A stretch of 64,000 nt of DNA. Origin: Agaricus subrufescens (lineage: Eukaryota; Basidiomycota; Agaricomycetes; Agaricales; Agaricaceae). The stretch lies in assembly GCA_029945375.1 (NCBI GenBank), contig CM057064.1, forward strand, positions 1,054,001 through 1,118,000. Reading direction: 5' to 3'. Positions 19,284-31,378 of this stretch are shown here, piece by piece. The notes beneath the pieces were generated by a model, which had not been told where the DNA came from, searched no databases, and saw only the letters and a program-made list of their open reading frames with translations. Each line of letters opens with the position of its first letter. Positions within the stretch are counted from its first letter, which is position 1. Made by a program: the position numbers and the translations under genes.

Positions 19284-20662
19284 TGAAGAGACTAGATTGG
19301 TGTGAATGTGGAAAATAAAATATAAAAAATATAAAATCAAATGCGAATGCAACCCTTTGAATTACACCGAGTCTCAAGTGCAGTTCATGGGGAGAATAAA
19401 TCAGAAAGAAAGTGAAAGTAAGTGTCTTGATTAAGTATTAAATGAAAATAGGGGTAGAATAGAAATGTGAAACAAGTCTTGACTGAATAGAAACCTCTTC
19501 CAGACCTATGCCATTTTGATTAAAACCTTTGTGACGAGTGGCTAAGCTCGTGACAACTGTCCTCAATAGAATGGGTTAGACACCTACCTAGGAGGGGTAG
19601 TGAGTCCGCCCTAGTGATGCCTCAACAAACTCAGAGAGCCTTGACCTGCCTTTGCGCTTTGAGACAGACTGCAAGACAAGTCGAGCTAGCACCAAATGCT
19701 ATCGCAATCCTATTAGACCAGTGAAGATACTCTCTCAAGCAGAACACAAGACCTTCTGAGTCAAGAAAGAACTTAAGAAATGCTTAGAACACTGCAAAGT
19801 TTAACCAAACTCGATTTCACTCGCACAGCGCTTGGGCAAAGATTCAATCCTGAACCTCATCCTTGACTGGTGACTATATACAATACACAACAAAAAACTG
19901 AGACAAAATAAACAAATATAAAACAAATAACCAAGTCCATATCCAGTGCTGAATGGGTATAGTCTCCTCGACTCATCTTTCTCCACCAATCAACAGTCTC
20001 GACTATTCAGTCTCCTCGACCGAACATTGCACTTGTCTAATCTCCCACTCCTCATTGGCTAACGAGCTTCCAACCCTAAACCCTAGTCTAGAAACTCTTG
20101 AGGCACATCCCCCACTGATTATCCCATCAATAAGATGTCCTCAATTAGACTAAGCTTCTATCTCGCCTTTAGTTGCTTCGAGATTATCACTATTACTGCC
20201 TGATCCAGAGTCTCGACCAACAATTCAAACAGTCTCGCTTCAGATTTATTCAGTCTCAACATGTGTGAGCCGTCTACTTCCTAGCCCTTTCCTTATTAGG
20301 CAGGTAGTAGTTATAGATTCAGTTTAGCATAAGGTCCACTGAAGGAACTGCGTTCTGCTAAGTCCTCGAGCCATCCCATAGCCAACCTCGATGATAATTC
20401 CCAGCAAAGTCTCCCTAGACTCAGTCTCGAGACTTCTATTTTAAAGTCCTCGAACGCGATTATATTTCCCCTAGCGGTATGGTTTTCCTGCTAGGAATCG
20501 CAGATGCAATCTCAACTGTCCCTTAGGTCAACCTCTCTTCACACATGTCCTTGACTGAGCTTATCTCTAACTGGGTGACCGATTGTTCATTCTCGAACTT
20601 AATACATACACCTAGCCACATTAAACGTATATTTTCACGCATAAAACGGCTGGGGCCATAAC
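19284..20662 (+). repeat. 1.4-kb LTR-like repeat, copy B (full length)
   Basis: About 1.38 kb, starting TGAAGAGACTAG and ending GGCCATAAC(A). It is flanked by ACCGT on both sides (19279-19283 and 20663-20667), so it looks like a complete insertion, probably a solo LTR. No coding capacity is recognised. The inverted partner is copy C (41310-42705); copy A is in F2. Confidence 0.8.
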
Positions 20663-20764
20663 ACCGTGACACTAATTTTAGATATAGCTCTCTGCATTTG
20701 TGTGCAAAAGTTTGCAGGTTCTGTGATCTCTTTGCTTTCTCTTGATCTCCTTGCCACTGATATA

Positions 20765-22323
20765 ATGCAAATCATTGACAAAGTGCCCAATGAAGCTCAA
20801 GCTCCCAGAATACTTGCATCACTGCCCATTGATGTCCTGTCTCAGATCCTTCTTCATGTAGACAACATTGATATACTGACTGTTGTGCTGGTGTGTTGTA
20901 TCTTCACTTTGATTAGGGATAATGTCTAACATTCAGAAGTCATGCAAAACTCTGTACTCTGTGGTAATGACATGGCAGTTTTGGTACAATCAGATTGATC
21001 AGCTATGTAGGGAATATCTTGTCTCCCCACCTGAGGAGGAAATGGAGGGATATATCATACACAAACTCAAACAATGGGCTATGCAATGAATTCAGGCCAT
21101 GTGCAACCTCCCTACCAAGTTGCAACTTTGTTGTCAAAGTGCTGCTGCATTAGAATACCCAAACCATCATATGAAACTCATCCCTGGCAGTTGGTGGCTT
21201 CTGAAATTTAGCTTCAATGAGCCTGTATACTTTTTCAATCTGGACAGTGATGACTTTAAGCATGATATCTTGATAGATCCCTGTCAAGTAGACCCACGGC
21301 CCAGTAAACAAGGAATTATTGGGCAACATATATGGATAGACCACCAAGCACCTCAATTGTCCTTCTGTTTTGCACTCTCTTTTCTGGGTGAGGGTATATC
21401 AACTTAATGTCATGTTCAATGGGTCTAACAGCCTCTCAGAGGATGAGTTCTCTCCCTACTGGGTACATATATATCATGTCACTCTGGTTGGTTGTGGTGC
21501 AGGTGCCACACTTGTTGCCAAGCTCATTGGGACATTTCAAGTCTCCGATGGAGATGCAACCTTAACCCTGTTTGGCCCCAATGCCTGTCGTTTCGTTTGA
21601 GTGCAAGCATTGCAAATGTGGGGAGACACTATGGACATAAAGATCCTTGATTACACTCCCACCTTGGGGCATCTCGATCATCCCTTCATCAATTCTCGTA
21701 CGCTTCCAGTTGAGATTTGTATAATGGTGCATACCATCTTTAAATATGGCTCACTAGTAACATGGAGATCTTTCAATCAGCACATCAAATTTATCAGTGA
21801 AAAAATCCTTCTTGTCATCTGTCCATGATCGATTTGTCTCTACAATTCCAACGTAGTTTCACCGACTTTAGTTCAACCATTGAAGAGATTCGAATTTTCT
21901 GGTGACCCATGCAACTTTTTGAGGATTCGTTACACACCCGAAGCATCATTATTGACTTTCATTGAGTCTAAGAATTCCCACACAGCCCACTACTCCAGCA
22001 CAATTTGTGGACTTGTGGCTCCTCATGACGACGGGAGTCGTGCGCGGACAGTCAAATTTGGAGATCTACGGAAAGGTTTGACCGGGTTCAGGATTGGAGC
22101 TTTTAATTCGCTTGCATATGATGGGAAAGGTCAATTCACACGCGTTGTTCATGAGTGGGACACCACATCGCCGGACGATGAAGTACTTCCTGTTGGATAT
22201 CTACCGCAGAAGGTAGATACGTCGCTGAGTCACCATTACTATCACTTTGACGAGGATACAGGACGATCGGTGCATTTTACTAGGAATGCGATCATCGTAG
22301 TCGATTTGGTGAATGTGGATTAA
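20765..22323 (+). pseudogene. F-box-like gene F3, lightly decayed
   Basis: Shares all family landmarks. Exon 1 starts MQIIDKVPNEAQ, with F-box core LASLPIDVLSQILLHVDNID. Intron 1 runs from gtgtgttg to attcag. Exon 2 has PPEEEMEGYIIHKLKQW, then a stop in the ATGCAATGA stretch and a frame change before LIPGSWWLLKFSFNEPVYFF. Introns 2 and 3 are recognisable. Further stops occur at CRFV* and ICP*. The last 480 bp read cleanly as FEFSGDPCNFLRIRYTPEAS to HFDEDTGRSVHFTRNAI. CpG is scarce up to about 21.5 kb and returns by 22.0 kb, so decay is uneven along the gene. Confidence 0.82.
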
Positions 22324-22481
22324 TTATGAACCAGTAGTCCAATTGAATCGTGATGTTGTCGACAATACCGCTATAGTTTAAGTATACTTTTTTGGCGTGC
22401 GAAACCTGGTCAATGAGTGGCAAGCATCAATCTTTGACGAGTGATCTATACGTATTCGTCCTTTGCCGCAGCCGAGCAAGA

Positions 22482-24070
22482 ATGGAGGCTACGGACGGGG
22501 AGTTTTCTCAGATCCAAACTCAACATACACTCACGTCACTCCATGTCGAGATCCTATCACGGATTCTCATGCTTGTAGAGAGCTCGGATGTACCCGCTGT
22601 GTTGCTGGTGTGTCTTGTGTTAGTTTTGGCTAAAAGCATTATCTGATATTCGGAAGACGTGCAAAACTCTGTACTCCATTATAATGACCCGACAGTTCTT
22701 GTATTGCCGTATTCAACAGTTGTGCAAAGAGTATCTCGTGTCTCCACCAGAAGAAGAATTGGAAGGATATACCATGCTTGAACTCGCACAATGGACCTTT
22801 CGACGAATTCGACCCAGATGTACCACCAGGTTCTCTACTGGATTACGGCTCCGTCGCTACAATATAGACCACGCGTTCACAGCTAAACACATGGAACTTG
22901 TCCCAGGAGGTCGATGGCTCCTCATGGCTCATCGTGATTTTGGCGTATGGTTTTTCGATTTGGACAGAGATACTTTGGAACAGCAGCTGTTGTTCGATCC
23001 GAGACATGTTGACTCCAATATGAGAGATTGTTCTGTTCTCACAAATCATGTGTGGATAGACCATAAAGCACCGAGGTTGTCGTTCCGCTATGCCGTTTGT
23101 GTTTTGGACTGCAGTACGTCTGAAGCTTCAAGGAACAATCCTTTGAGTACTGACAAAGGTCTATCAGGAGATAATACAGGGGGTAATCCACAATTTTCCC
23201 GGGTACAGATCCATCAAGTTGATCTGATCGGTCACGGTTCGAATGCTACACTTGTAGCACACATTATCGCTACATTTCAAACCCCTGAGCGAAGCCCGGT
23301 ATTAATGTACACTTTCAATGATCACTATTTTGTTCAAGGCCATGGATCCACGGATGGCGTAACAATGGGTATCTGTGATTATAGTCGAGCCCTGGGATGC
23401 CTTGAATTTCCTCTAATTGAAGGCTATACTTGTTCATTGCCAGAGCGCCCTAGGGTTTGTGTTTTCTTCGAAACAAAGTTTCAAAGTTGCTTATGCGAGA
23501 GTATATGGAAAGAACATGCAATTCGTCCATGAAGACCTCCTCGTTGTTCGTTGCTACATACCGATGTCACTCCACATTTTCGACGTGAAGTCATCGAATT
23601 CAGAGATACGGCTGCATACGATCGAAACATATCGAGGATGGTTAGCTGGTTCCGATACCTGTTGGACACCGGAAGCTTCACTATCCACTTGGATTGAACC
23701 ACGGTCAATACGAGGCAATGGCAATAAGATCATAACAATTCATGGACTTGTTATACCGCATAACGATCCCCATAATTTACGGTCGGTCACTCTCGGCGAG
23801 TTTAGACACAGAGAATACTCTAGTTTGAGACTTGGTATATTCGCTTCGATGACTTGCGATCCGGTGGATAATATTTTGCGCATTCGTCATGAATGGGACT
23901 TGAGTCCACAAGGCAGTGGCAACCTCACTCACGTATCCTATTTGGAACACGAAGTGGATGAGCCACAGATTATCATCGCGTTTGATGAAGATACGGGGAG
24001 ATCCATTCATCGAGGTCATGATACCATAGTTATAGTTGATCTAGTAGTAAAGCGAATGGTGGCTGCTTGA
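22482..24070 (+). CDS. F-box-like protein F4 (intact)
   Basis: Probable substrate-recognition subunit of an SCF-type ubiquitin ligase, inferred from an N-terminal F-box-like motif; the target is unknown. Exons 22482-22607, 22657-23113, 23168-23454 and 23513-24070 join in frame to 475 aa. The F-box core is LTSLHVEILSRILMLVESSD (residues 18-37). Conserved family blocks follow: VSPPEEELEGYTMLELAQW, HMELVPGGRWLLMA, FFDLDRDTLEQQLLFDPRHV, VDLIGHGSNATLVAHIIATF, DTCWTPEASLSTWIE and FDEDTGRSIHRGHDTIVIVD. What first looks like a frameshift near 23460 is a 58-nt phase-0 intron that also exists in F1, F3, F5 and F6. It is the only intact copy in this array. The C-terminal part may form beta-propeller-like repeats, but no WD motif is clear. 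Confidence 0.8.
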
Positions 24071-24229
24071 TAGCACCGGTGATCCATTGGGTTACTAGAT
24101 ATATATACTGTAGTTATATTAGTCTGTTAACGGCCCATTTCTCGGAGAGGTTACAGGGAATGTTACCCCAGACGTCCACAAGGCAGCCTAATATACCCCA
24201 GCCAGGAGCCATGCAACCGGCATCTAGCT

Positions 24230-25106
24230 TCACTCGTCCTCGACATCCAAATCACCTTCAATACCGGCACCTTCACCGTGATCGATGAATTCCATGTCGT
24301 CGATGATAGCGTCGGCGTCCATGTCGTCCCAAACTGTCGATACTGCGGATGCTGTCATTACCGCAGTAGGCTCTTGGAGAAGGGAAGTGGCCGTCGAAGT
24401 GAATACCATGGATTGAGGCTCTGTTGTTCCGTTTACTGTTAATGTTTCAGGAGTAGGTGGAGGAGGGGAGGAGAGCGAGGATTTGACGGTTGAGAGGATC
24501 GTGTCCATTGAGTCGCCTAGACGGTCTTCTAATTCTTCGACGATCTAAATTTGGACTGAATGTTGGGCTCGTGTGACTGGAGAGAGAGGATAGGAGACGG
24601 CGTACGACGTAAAGTTCAACGGGGAGTGTCGGTGCTAAATTTATGATTTGGAGTTTTTCAGCTTTGGTAAGATCGTACGGCGCAAGGTCTTTGACGAGTT
24701 GCGAGATTCCGGTTGGGGTTTGTGAGTTTGTTGAAAGGTAGTCAGATGAGAGGTATTGGATCGCCTGTTATTCCGCAATTGCATGGTTTGGCGCGGAGTT
24801 GTTAAGGATAGAAGGAAACGAACCTCGACTTGAATAGTCCGTAGGTTCTCACTGATATCTGGCAGGTAGTTTGTATTATGTGCGCCACTAGTTGTACCAG
24901 TGATAGCTGATGAGTTTAATGACTCCTCTTCTTTTTTGATGCGCATGGCTGTTTTCGAGCGTTCTAGGTGATCATTTTCGAGTTCTTTTAGGAGAGTCAG
25001 GACTTCGTAGTTTGATAGGAGAGCTGAACGAGGATTCAGAACCTATAGAACCAGTTTAGATGATACGGTGAATGAAAGGCGAGTTGTCGAGCTTGTGCAC
25101 CTCCAT
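24230..25106 (-). CDS. RPC9: RNA polymerase III subunit Rpc9 (C17)
   Basis: Subunit of the Pol III stalk (Rpb4-like, partner of Rpc8/C25), needed for initiation at tRNA and 5S genes. Exons on the minus strand: 25106-25101, 25042-24824, 24764-24606 and 24544-24230, giving 232 aa. The first coding exon is just ATG GAG. The protein then reads VLNPRSALLSNYEVLTLLKE, an Rpb4-type N-terminus, then an HRDC-like helical core with AIQYLSSDYLSTNSQTPTGI, LAPYDLTKAEKLQIINLAPT and LPVELYV...IVEELEDRLG. The last 90 residues are a Ser/Thr/Pro-rich then acidic tail (WDDMDADAIIDDMEFID), longer than in yeast. It is divergent from not2 with about 980 bp between the start codons. Confidence 0.85.
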
Positions 25107-26085
25107 GGGGGTTGACGTTGAGATACAGAGTTGAGAGGTTTGGTAGCAAATCACATCAACTTGATGTAGTATGTTGTTCCCACGCCATAAATTGGCGCTT
25201 CTGTCGCCGAGCGACGTGGAGTGGGGCTAGATTTGATTTCTGGCTTTGTGTGTGAAAGCATAGTAGCGACTACTCGGGGCAGAAGCCAAGTATGTATTTC
25301 TTTCCGCTCTCATTAGCACCCCTCAGATGCTTAAACAACAAACAAGGCCAATTTTAGACGGGTCGTCGGGATGTGATTGTTATCAATACTGATGAGGATA
25401 CTGCTGCGGACAATGGCGCGTCGTGGGTACCGGAAAGCCCGAGCGACGTCTGGCCGACCCTGACGTTGTACGATAAAAATTAGTTTCGGAATTCAGAGCG
25501 GGTCGCGTCGCCAAGTTTTTCTCGCAATGATGGTAGTCTGACAGCCGCCTGATCTACATTATCTGGCCAAGTTCAAATTTGGTCTGATTACTCTCAATAA
25601 ACGCCAACGACTTCATCAAGATATAATTTCATTCTGGTTCTTTGTTGGCATCTCGCAAACCTCCGTCCGTGAGCTGGGAAGTCGGCGGTGCTGAGAAGGC
25701 TTTTCAACGTATGGTCGTCTGCGGCTCGGGCACCATCACCAGACTCCGGAGGCAGGTCTCGCACGGCCTGCTCAAGAGTTTGTCTGCTCTGAAGCAAGGA
25801 AGGGGCTGTGTGTCGCTAAACCGACCAGGCCCGGACCGTCGGTCGCATCTGAGCAGTGGAGTGAGATTTGGAAGCTGAACAGGAGAATCAGCGGAGAAGA
25901 AACCTGGGTGGTTGGCGATTACGTCAGCGATGCGCCAAACAAAGCGGCAAACAAAGACAGTCCTCGCAAAGAGCGTCGTCCACGACTACTCTCTCCAACA
26001 TATCGCCAGTACGTCGCCGCACACGACGAGCACGACGAGCACGACTGACCCCCGCCGTTGCAGATCACCCAGCCCCCCGTGCGCA
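25107..26085. other. Divergent intergenic region, rpc9 / not2
   Basis: Shared upstream region of two housekeeping genes facing apart. No domain-bearing frame is seen. Open frames at 25642-25878 and 25868-26089 on the plus strand are Arg-rich with no recognisable motif. 26000-26060 carries a GACGAGCAC triplet-like repeat, and a possible 3' splice site lies just before the not2 start, so a 5' UTR intron is possible. Confidence 0.5.
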
Positions 26086-28389
26086 ATGAACAGACCAGGC
26101 AAGCATCTCCGATCGAGTCCTTTGCTCGCCATTCCTGTCCTGTCTTGACGTCCCGCTCATAGCCTTCCCAACGTCAGGCCAGCCTCAGCAGAGACCTCCG
26201 AACCTCACCAGCAACCCATCTCTCGCAAGCCAATTCCGCGCACCGTTCCCAAACTACGGTCTACCTCCCCGGAACGTCAATGTCCTCCAGGGAGGCGCTT
26301 TCGTCCCTACGCTCCAGCCAAACACCCACAGAACACCCTCGCAGGCGCAGGTGCAGTCTATGACCCCCCAGCCAACACCAGGTTTTCTCCCATCGCGGGG
26401 ACAGGGCATCCATCCTTTTGGAGGAGCGCTTGGTCAACATCAGACAGCAAGTGCGCTACAACAACAGATGCAGTCGCAACAGAGTAATGGTAATTGTTTT
26501 TTCATAACCTCGCCGTCTGTTGTGTGTGTGTTGATTTTCTTCTTGTTCCGAAAGGTACAGCGCAATCCGTGACATCTAGCGACGCCGTTAGCTTGGACCC
26601 GAATGATTTCCCCGCACTTGGATCAAATCCAACAACGAACCCAACAGGAAGCAGTAACAACGGTGGGGCAGGGAATGGGCAGAGTTACGCAAGCCAGGCT
26701 GGAACAGGCGGCTCAGGTGCAGTAGGCTCGTCTGGATCGACTGGTGTGGCTGGAGCGGGAAACGCGAATCAGCCACGAGATTTTACTGCCGATGATTTTC
26801 CTGCGCTTGGAGGTCAAAGCCAGTCACAAAATCAGGCAGCATCGACGCCAAACCCAAATTCCGCCCAGGAAAATCACTCGCATCCACCGGGATTGAATGG
26901 CTTCCAACATACGGATCATCCTCAGCATCAACATCGACAAAATCTTCTGGGGGCATTAGGCGGCAGCATACCACCTGGCACGCCAGGCATGCTTAATCTC
27001 GCCGGTACCCAATCGAGGAATGTGCATCCCGGGTTCCAGCAGGGGCAAGGAGATGAGAAGCAGCAGCAACTCCAGCGGGTGAGTCTTACTTTCATTCTCA
27101 CAAGTTTCCCCGCCATTGTTAATTTCCGGCACCCCAGAATAACTATGCTCTCAAGCTGAATCAGTCATCTCATCCAGCATGGAGCTCTCCAAACCCCAAT
27201 CCTCCACCGACGTCAGCGAACACCAATACAGTGCGTACTAAGTCGTAGCCTCGTGTTCACCGGGTGTGGCTGATCAAAATTCTCAGAACGGGACACACTC
27301 ACAGAGCATATCAACGCATCTCAACATGCCGCCAGGCGTTCCTTCACCATCAGCGGGCCCATTTCCACAGACACCAGGGCTCGGAACAAATAGCGGAGGC
27401 GCGACACAGTCGACTCCTTTTCCACCAAATGGCGTAGCACCGGGAGATTCGCACGTGAATGCACCTTCACACCCTCCTTCGAATCCGAACACATCAACGA
27501 ACCAGAATACATCATCATTACAAAATAGCGCGGTGTCGCATCATCCTCATCCACAAACACCCGCACAACAAGTACTTATAAGTCCTGCAGATAGATGGGG
27601 ACTCTTGGGGTTACTGGAAATGATCAAGAATGCCAGTTCAGATGTAGATGGGGGACTAAGTAGCATGGGGACTGACCTGGGTACCATGGGCTTGGACATG
27701 AATTATCCAGGGTGATACACGATCTCTTTATTTGGGCTACAGTGTTAACTTGTCCATCTTATTCAGGAGTCTGTATCCAACATTCATTACACCTTGGGCG
27801 GATCAATCCGCAGCGCACTCAGTGGAGCCAGATTTCAATTTGCCCGCGTGCTACCTAAGTGTACAGGCAGCGGCGCCAGGAGTTTTAAAAGCGTCAGCAT
27901 TCAGTGATGAAACGCTTTTCTTCATGTTCTATTCGAGTCCGCGGGATGCTCTACAGGAAGTGGCAGCGCAAGAACTGTGAGTATCTGAGCCGCGGTTCCC
28001 TACCGCGTTGTACCCACCGTGACTGATCACTCCTCCCTTACTCCCTCGATAGTTTCAACCGTAACTGGCGCTATCACAAAGAGCTCCGACTCTGGATCAC
28101 GAAGGAAACCGGCACAACGCCTTCTCAGAAAGTGCAAGGCGGCGAACAAGGCCAATACACTTTCTGGGACCCTGAAAACTGGTGCAAGGAGAGGAAGGAG
28201 ATGACGGTGCTATATGCCGATCTGGAAGAGAAGAGCCAGCCGGCGTTTGCAAGCTCGCAGAGCCTGGTGCCGGCAAATCAAAGTCAGGGCACTCCTCAGC
28301 AGCAGCAGCAGTCTGTACAGGCTCAGCTGAATGCTCAGGTGCAATCACAAAGAGGGGGCTCGTTCCAGATGGGGATGGCGAGCTTGTGA
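26086..28389 (+). CDS. NOT2: CCR4-NOT complex subunit Not2
   Basis: Scaffold subunit of the CCR4-NOT deadenylase, which shortens mRNA poly(A) tails. Exons 26086-26098, 26178-26489, 26555-27078, 27138-27230, 27287-27711, 27767-27976 and 28053-28389 give 637 aa. The first intron begins GC (CAG|GCAAGC), a GC-AG intron. The N-terminal 450 residues are Gln/Asn/Pro/Ser-rich and likely disordered, with two repeated SLDPNDFPALGSN / TADDFPALGGQ motifs seen in fungal Not2. The C-terminal NOT2/3/5 domain includes WGLLGLLEMIKN, LYPTFITPWADQSA, LPACYLSVQAA, LFFMFYSSPRDALQ, NRNWRYHKELRLWITK and YTFWDPENWCKERK. A poly-Gln tail (QQQQQSVQAQLN) follows. An ordinary single-copy housekeeping gene. Confidence 0.92.
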
Positions 28390-28965
28390 AAGTGCAATAT
28401 ATCATTTTTTCCCCTTTCGTATTTCTTTTCTTTTCCTGTCGTTTGCTTATTGAGTGCCGGTGTTTGAGCCTCTGTTTCACCCCTGTTTGCCAGTCCGTGT
28501 AATGAACTGTGTAACTCTATACTTAATCCCCCACATGTCCTGCAGTGACAACATTGATTGCCATTTGGTCGAGATCTGCTATATCTAGAATGGTGTAGCG
28601 CCGATATTCGGCTGAGAGAGAGAGAGAAAACAAATGAATTAGGCGTGCATCGAGGAACCGAGAAGAGCGAGAAGAGCGGGTGTTTACAAAAAGCAGGCCC
28701 AGGCGTGGTGTTTTGTGGCTGATGATCGTCTGCCTTAGCGTGTACCCACATTCACTTCTACCCCGCAGTCATGCTGATATCTGAAATAAAGAGCCTCATC
28801 GCTGGCATTCTCTATATCCTTCGCAGGTTCTTTTGGAAGAACTTTGCGAGAGCGAGAGCGTTGCTATTGCCGCGACCGGACGACACCAAGACGACGTTGG
28901 GACGACAACGAGAGGACAATCCAGACGACGCGTTGACGACGATATCTGATTGTGCTAAACGAAAA
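28390..28965. other. Intergenic region, not2 to cdc43
   Basis: No gene is seen. A short GAGAGAGAGAGA tract lies at about 28613-28625. The upstream in-frame extension of the next gene (ATG at 28771) lacks family similarity. Confidence 0.5.
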
Positions 28966-30748
28966 ATGGAAGATAGTATCCGGCTGTCTTATTTCAATCG
29001 AGCTGGCCATATCGCTCATGCGAAGAGGTGTATGTCGGGTGCGTTTCTTGAAACACGCCTCGTCGTCGGCGCGCCCTGTTGACGATGGCTCTTTTGAAAG
29101 CTTTACCGGCCTCGCAAACCGACGTTGATGCGTCGAGGTGCGCATTTAGTGTTTCGCGCATATTATATGCGCACTAATACGCGTTTTTTCTTTTTTGGCT
29201 TTCAGACTAGCGCTTGCGTTTTACAATATTGGGATTCTAGACCTTCTGAATGTCTTGAGTGACGAGGAGATGACTCCACCGCAGATAGAGAGAGATAGGT
29301 GGTCGGAATGGTTGTGGGCGCAACAAACCCGTATGTCTTGTCCTATTCAAGAGAACCCGACTTCGGATGTATACTGACTGGCCTTTTTTTTTTTTTTTTT
29401 TCGCCATACCTATTTTAGACGGGAAATACGGATCAGGGTTTCGGCCCAGCCTGTTCATGGCACTTCACCCGCCGGAAGCTAAAGTACGGACCCCTTTCTA
29501 TTAACCCCTCGTGTGTGGGCCTAGGCCATTAATTTCACTGACGCGTACACCGCAAATCGGTTTTTGTTTGCCGTTTTAGAGAGAAAGCTCAGATTATGAT
29601 ACGCCTCATGTTATAATGACCTATACCGCGTTATTGGCTCTTTCGATCCTCAGAGACGATTTCTCGGGATTGGACCGATCCGGGCTGATTAAGTTCTTAC
29701 GTGCCTGTCAACGGGATGACGGAAGGTTTGGTTTTCATTGTAGTCAAATGTCAATTAGGCTCACAAACACACGCTCTTTATTTTTTTGGGTTCTCTTGGA
29801 TAGTTTTACCACTACTCCTGGAGGAGGCGAGTCCGATCTGCGTACTCTATACTGTGCGTTTGCGATTAGTGCTATGTTGGACGATTGGTCGGGGGTCAAT
29901 GTCGAACGTGCTATGTCGTTTGTCGCGTCCTGTCGGGTACGTGCCCGAGTTCTCCTTATTATCTGGTGATTGTACTGACTTTTGTATTTGACTTGACTTT
30001 CGGGTGATAGACTTATGAAGGCGGATACGGCCAAGATCGGTACTGTGAAGCTCAAGGTATGGCAAATTTCTCTCTTAATCTCATTCCCGCCTTGTCTGCC
30101 ACCCTACCTAACTCTAAATTTCTGGGGTATATCAGGCGGAACAACCTACATCGCCTTGGCTTCACTTTACCTTGCTCCATCCTCATCGGAGAAAGATCCA
30201 TTGACACCCGAAGAGAAGAGACAAACTGTTCGATGGTTAACGAGCACCCAAACTCCTTCCGGTGGATTTTGTGGCCGTACCGGTAAAGTCGGTGATACTT
30301 GCTATTGTTTCTGGTGTGGTGCTTCCTTGAAGGTGACGTATTGTGTATTTGTATAACTCGACGCTACGAGATTAACGGACATTTCGATGGTGTTCTAGAT
30401 CCTCAAGATGGATCACCTAGTAGAAACAAAGGCTTTAGCCTCATTCTTGGCTGAGTGTCAATTCAAATTTGGGGGCATCTCGAAATGTCCTGGGGAACAT
30501 CCAGGTAATATAACATAATAATACACTTGTACGCAATCAAGAAAGCTGATCTAAATCTTCTGTTTACAGACCCATATCATACCTATCTATCCATTGCGGC
30601 CTTATGCATGTATACTCCTTCTCCTCTAGCGGCGGATGAAAAACCGGAATCATGGAAATTTCCCGAATTAGACCCATTGCTCAATGCGAGAGTAGAGACT
30701 GCTGCGTGGGCCAGGAAATATGTTTCTGGCAAGGGTAATCAAATATAG
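28966..30748 (+). CDS. CDC43: Protein geranylgeranyltransferase type I, beta subunit
   Basis: Catalytic beta subunit that, with an alpha partner, attaches geranylgeranyl to CaaX proteins such as Rho GTPases. Ten exons join in frame to 368 aa: 28966-29038, 29101-29137, 29206-29330, 29419-29483, 29580-29725, 29804-29936, 30011-30056, 30136-30332, 30399-30504 and 30570-30748. The start ATG gives MEDSIRLSYFNRAGHIAHAK, the usual N-terminus. Prenyltransferase alpha-toroid repeats are visible: FLRACQRDDGSFTTTPGGGE, TYEGGYGQDRYCEAQGG, TPSGGFCGRTGKVGDTCYCF (with the zinc-ligand Asp and Cys region) and KFGGISKCPGEHPDPYHTYL (with the zinc-ligand His). The latter two also separate it from farnesyltransferase beta. 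It is intron-dense like the rest of this housekeeping island. Confidence 0.88.
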
Positions 30749-31378
30749 AGTACATGTCCTAGCAGAAAAGGTTTTGTTTATAGATGACGAGGATGTGTTT
30801 TTTTCTTCGGATCCGTAATTAATTATTTTAGGCGTATACCTCTTCCGATACTTATATTATGGTTCCGTTGGTATTTTGTAGTTTTATCATATCGTACCAC
30901 CGCGATTTTGCGCTCCTTCACCTTAATAGATCTGATCATTGGACCTGTGACCCTGATTTAAGCGAAAGGGAAGCACGGAAAAGGAGATTCTACTTATTGC
31001 CTCCGTTAGCAGATCACGTTGAGTGAAGCAAGATCGGTCTAGACCTTGAGTCCAGCCAACTTTCACAAAGGCTTTGCTCGGCGGTGTCAATAATCAATGT
31101 ATGCCGGCGTCAGATACTACCTCCGCCTCTCGATTGACAGGCCCTCCCAAAAAACATGTACATGACATTTCATTTTTCGAAACACCCCCACGATTTTGAG
31201 CCTCTCATTAATGTTTGCCCTTATGTACGCCACAATGGAACGAACATAGATATTTTTGGGTGTCGACAGGCTTCTCGACTTCTCGGTCATGGTAAGGTAA
31301 TACAAGAATAATCCCAGCCTAACAAGATGGTTACAGGACAAAAGCATGCACATTGTACAGATTGCTTGATTTTGGTGC
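30749..31378. other. Intergenic region, cdc43 to M1 (convergent)
   Basis: 3' flanks of two convergent genes. No gene or repeat is recognised. Confidence 0.5.

Noticed and set aside
23455..23512. Frameshift that would make F4 a pseudogene
   Set aside because: A 58-nt GT-AG segment here restores the frame, and the same position holds a 54-56 nt intron in F1, F3, F5 and F6.
25868..26089. Arg-rich frame before not2 as an upstream coding exon
   Set aside because: The composition reflects a GACGAGCAC repeat. It ends at a possible splice acceptor and stop just before the clear not2 start.
28771..28965. Longer N-terminus or separate gene before cdc43
   Set aside because: The added residues are basic and hydrophobic with no prenyltransferase similarity. 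The ATG at 28966 gives the expected N-terminus.
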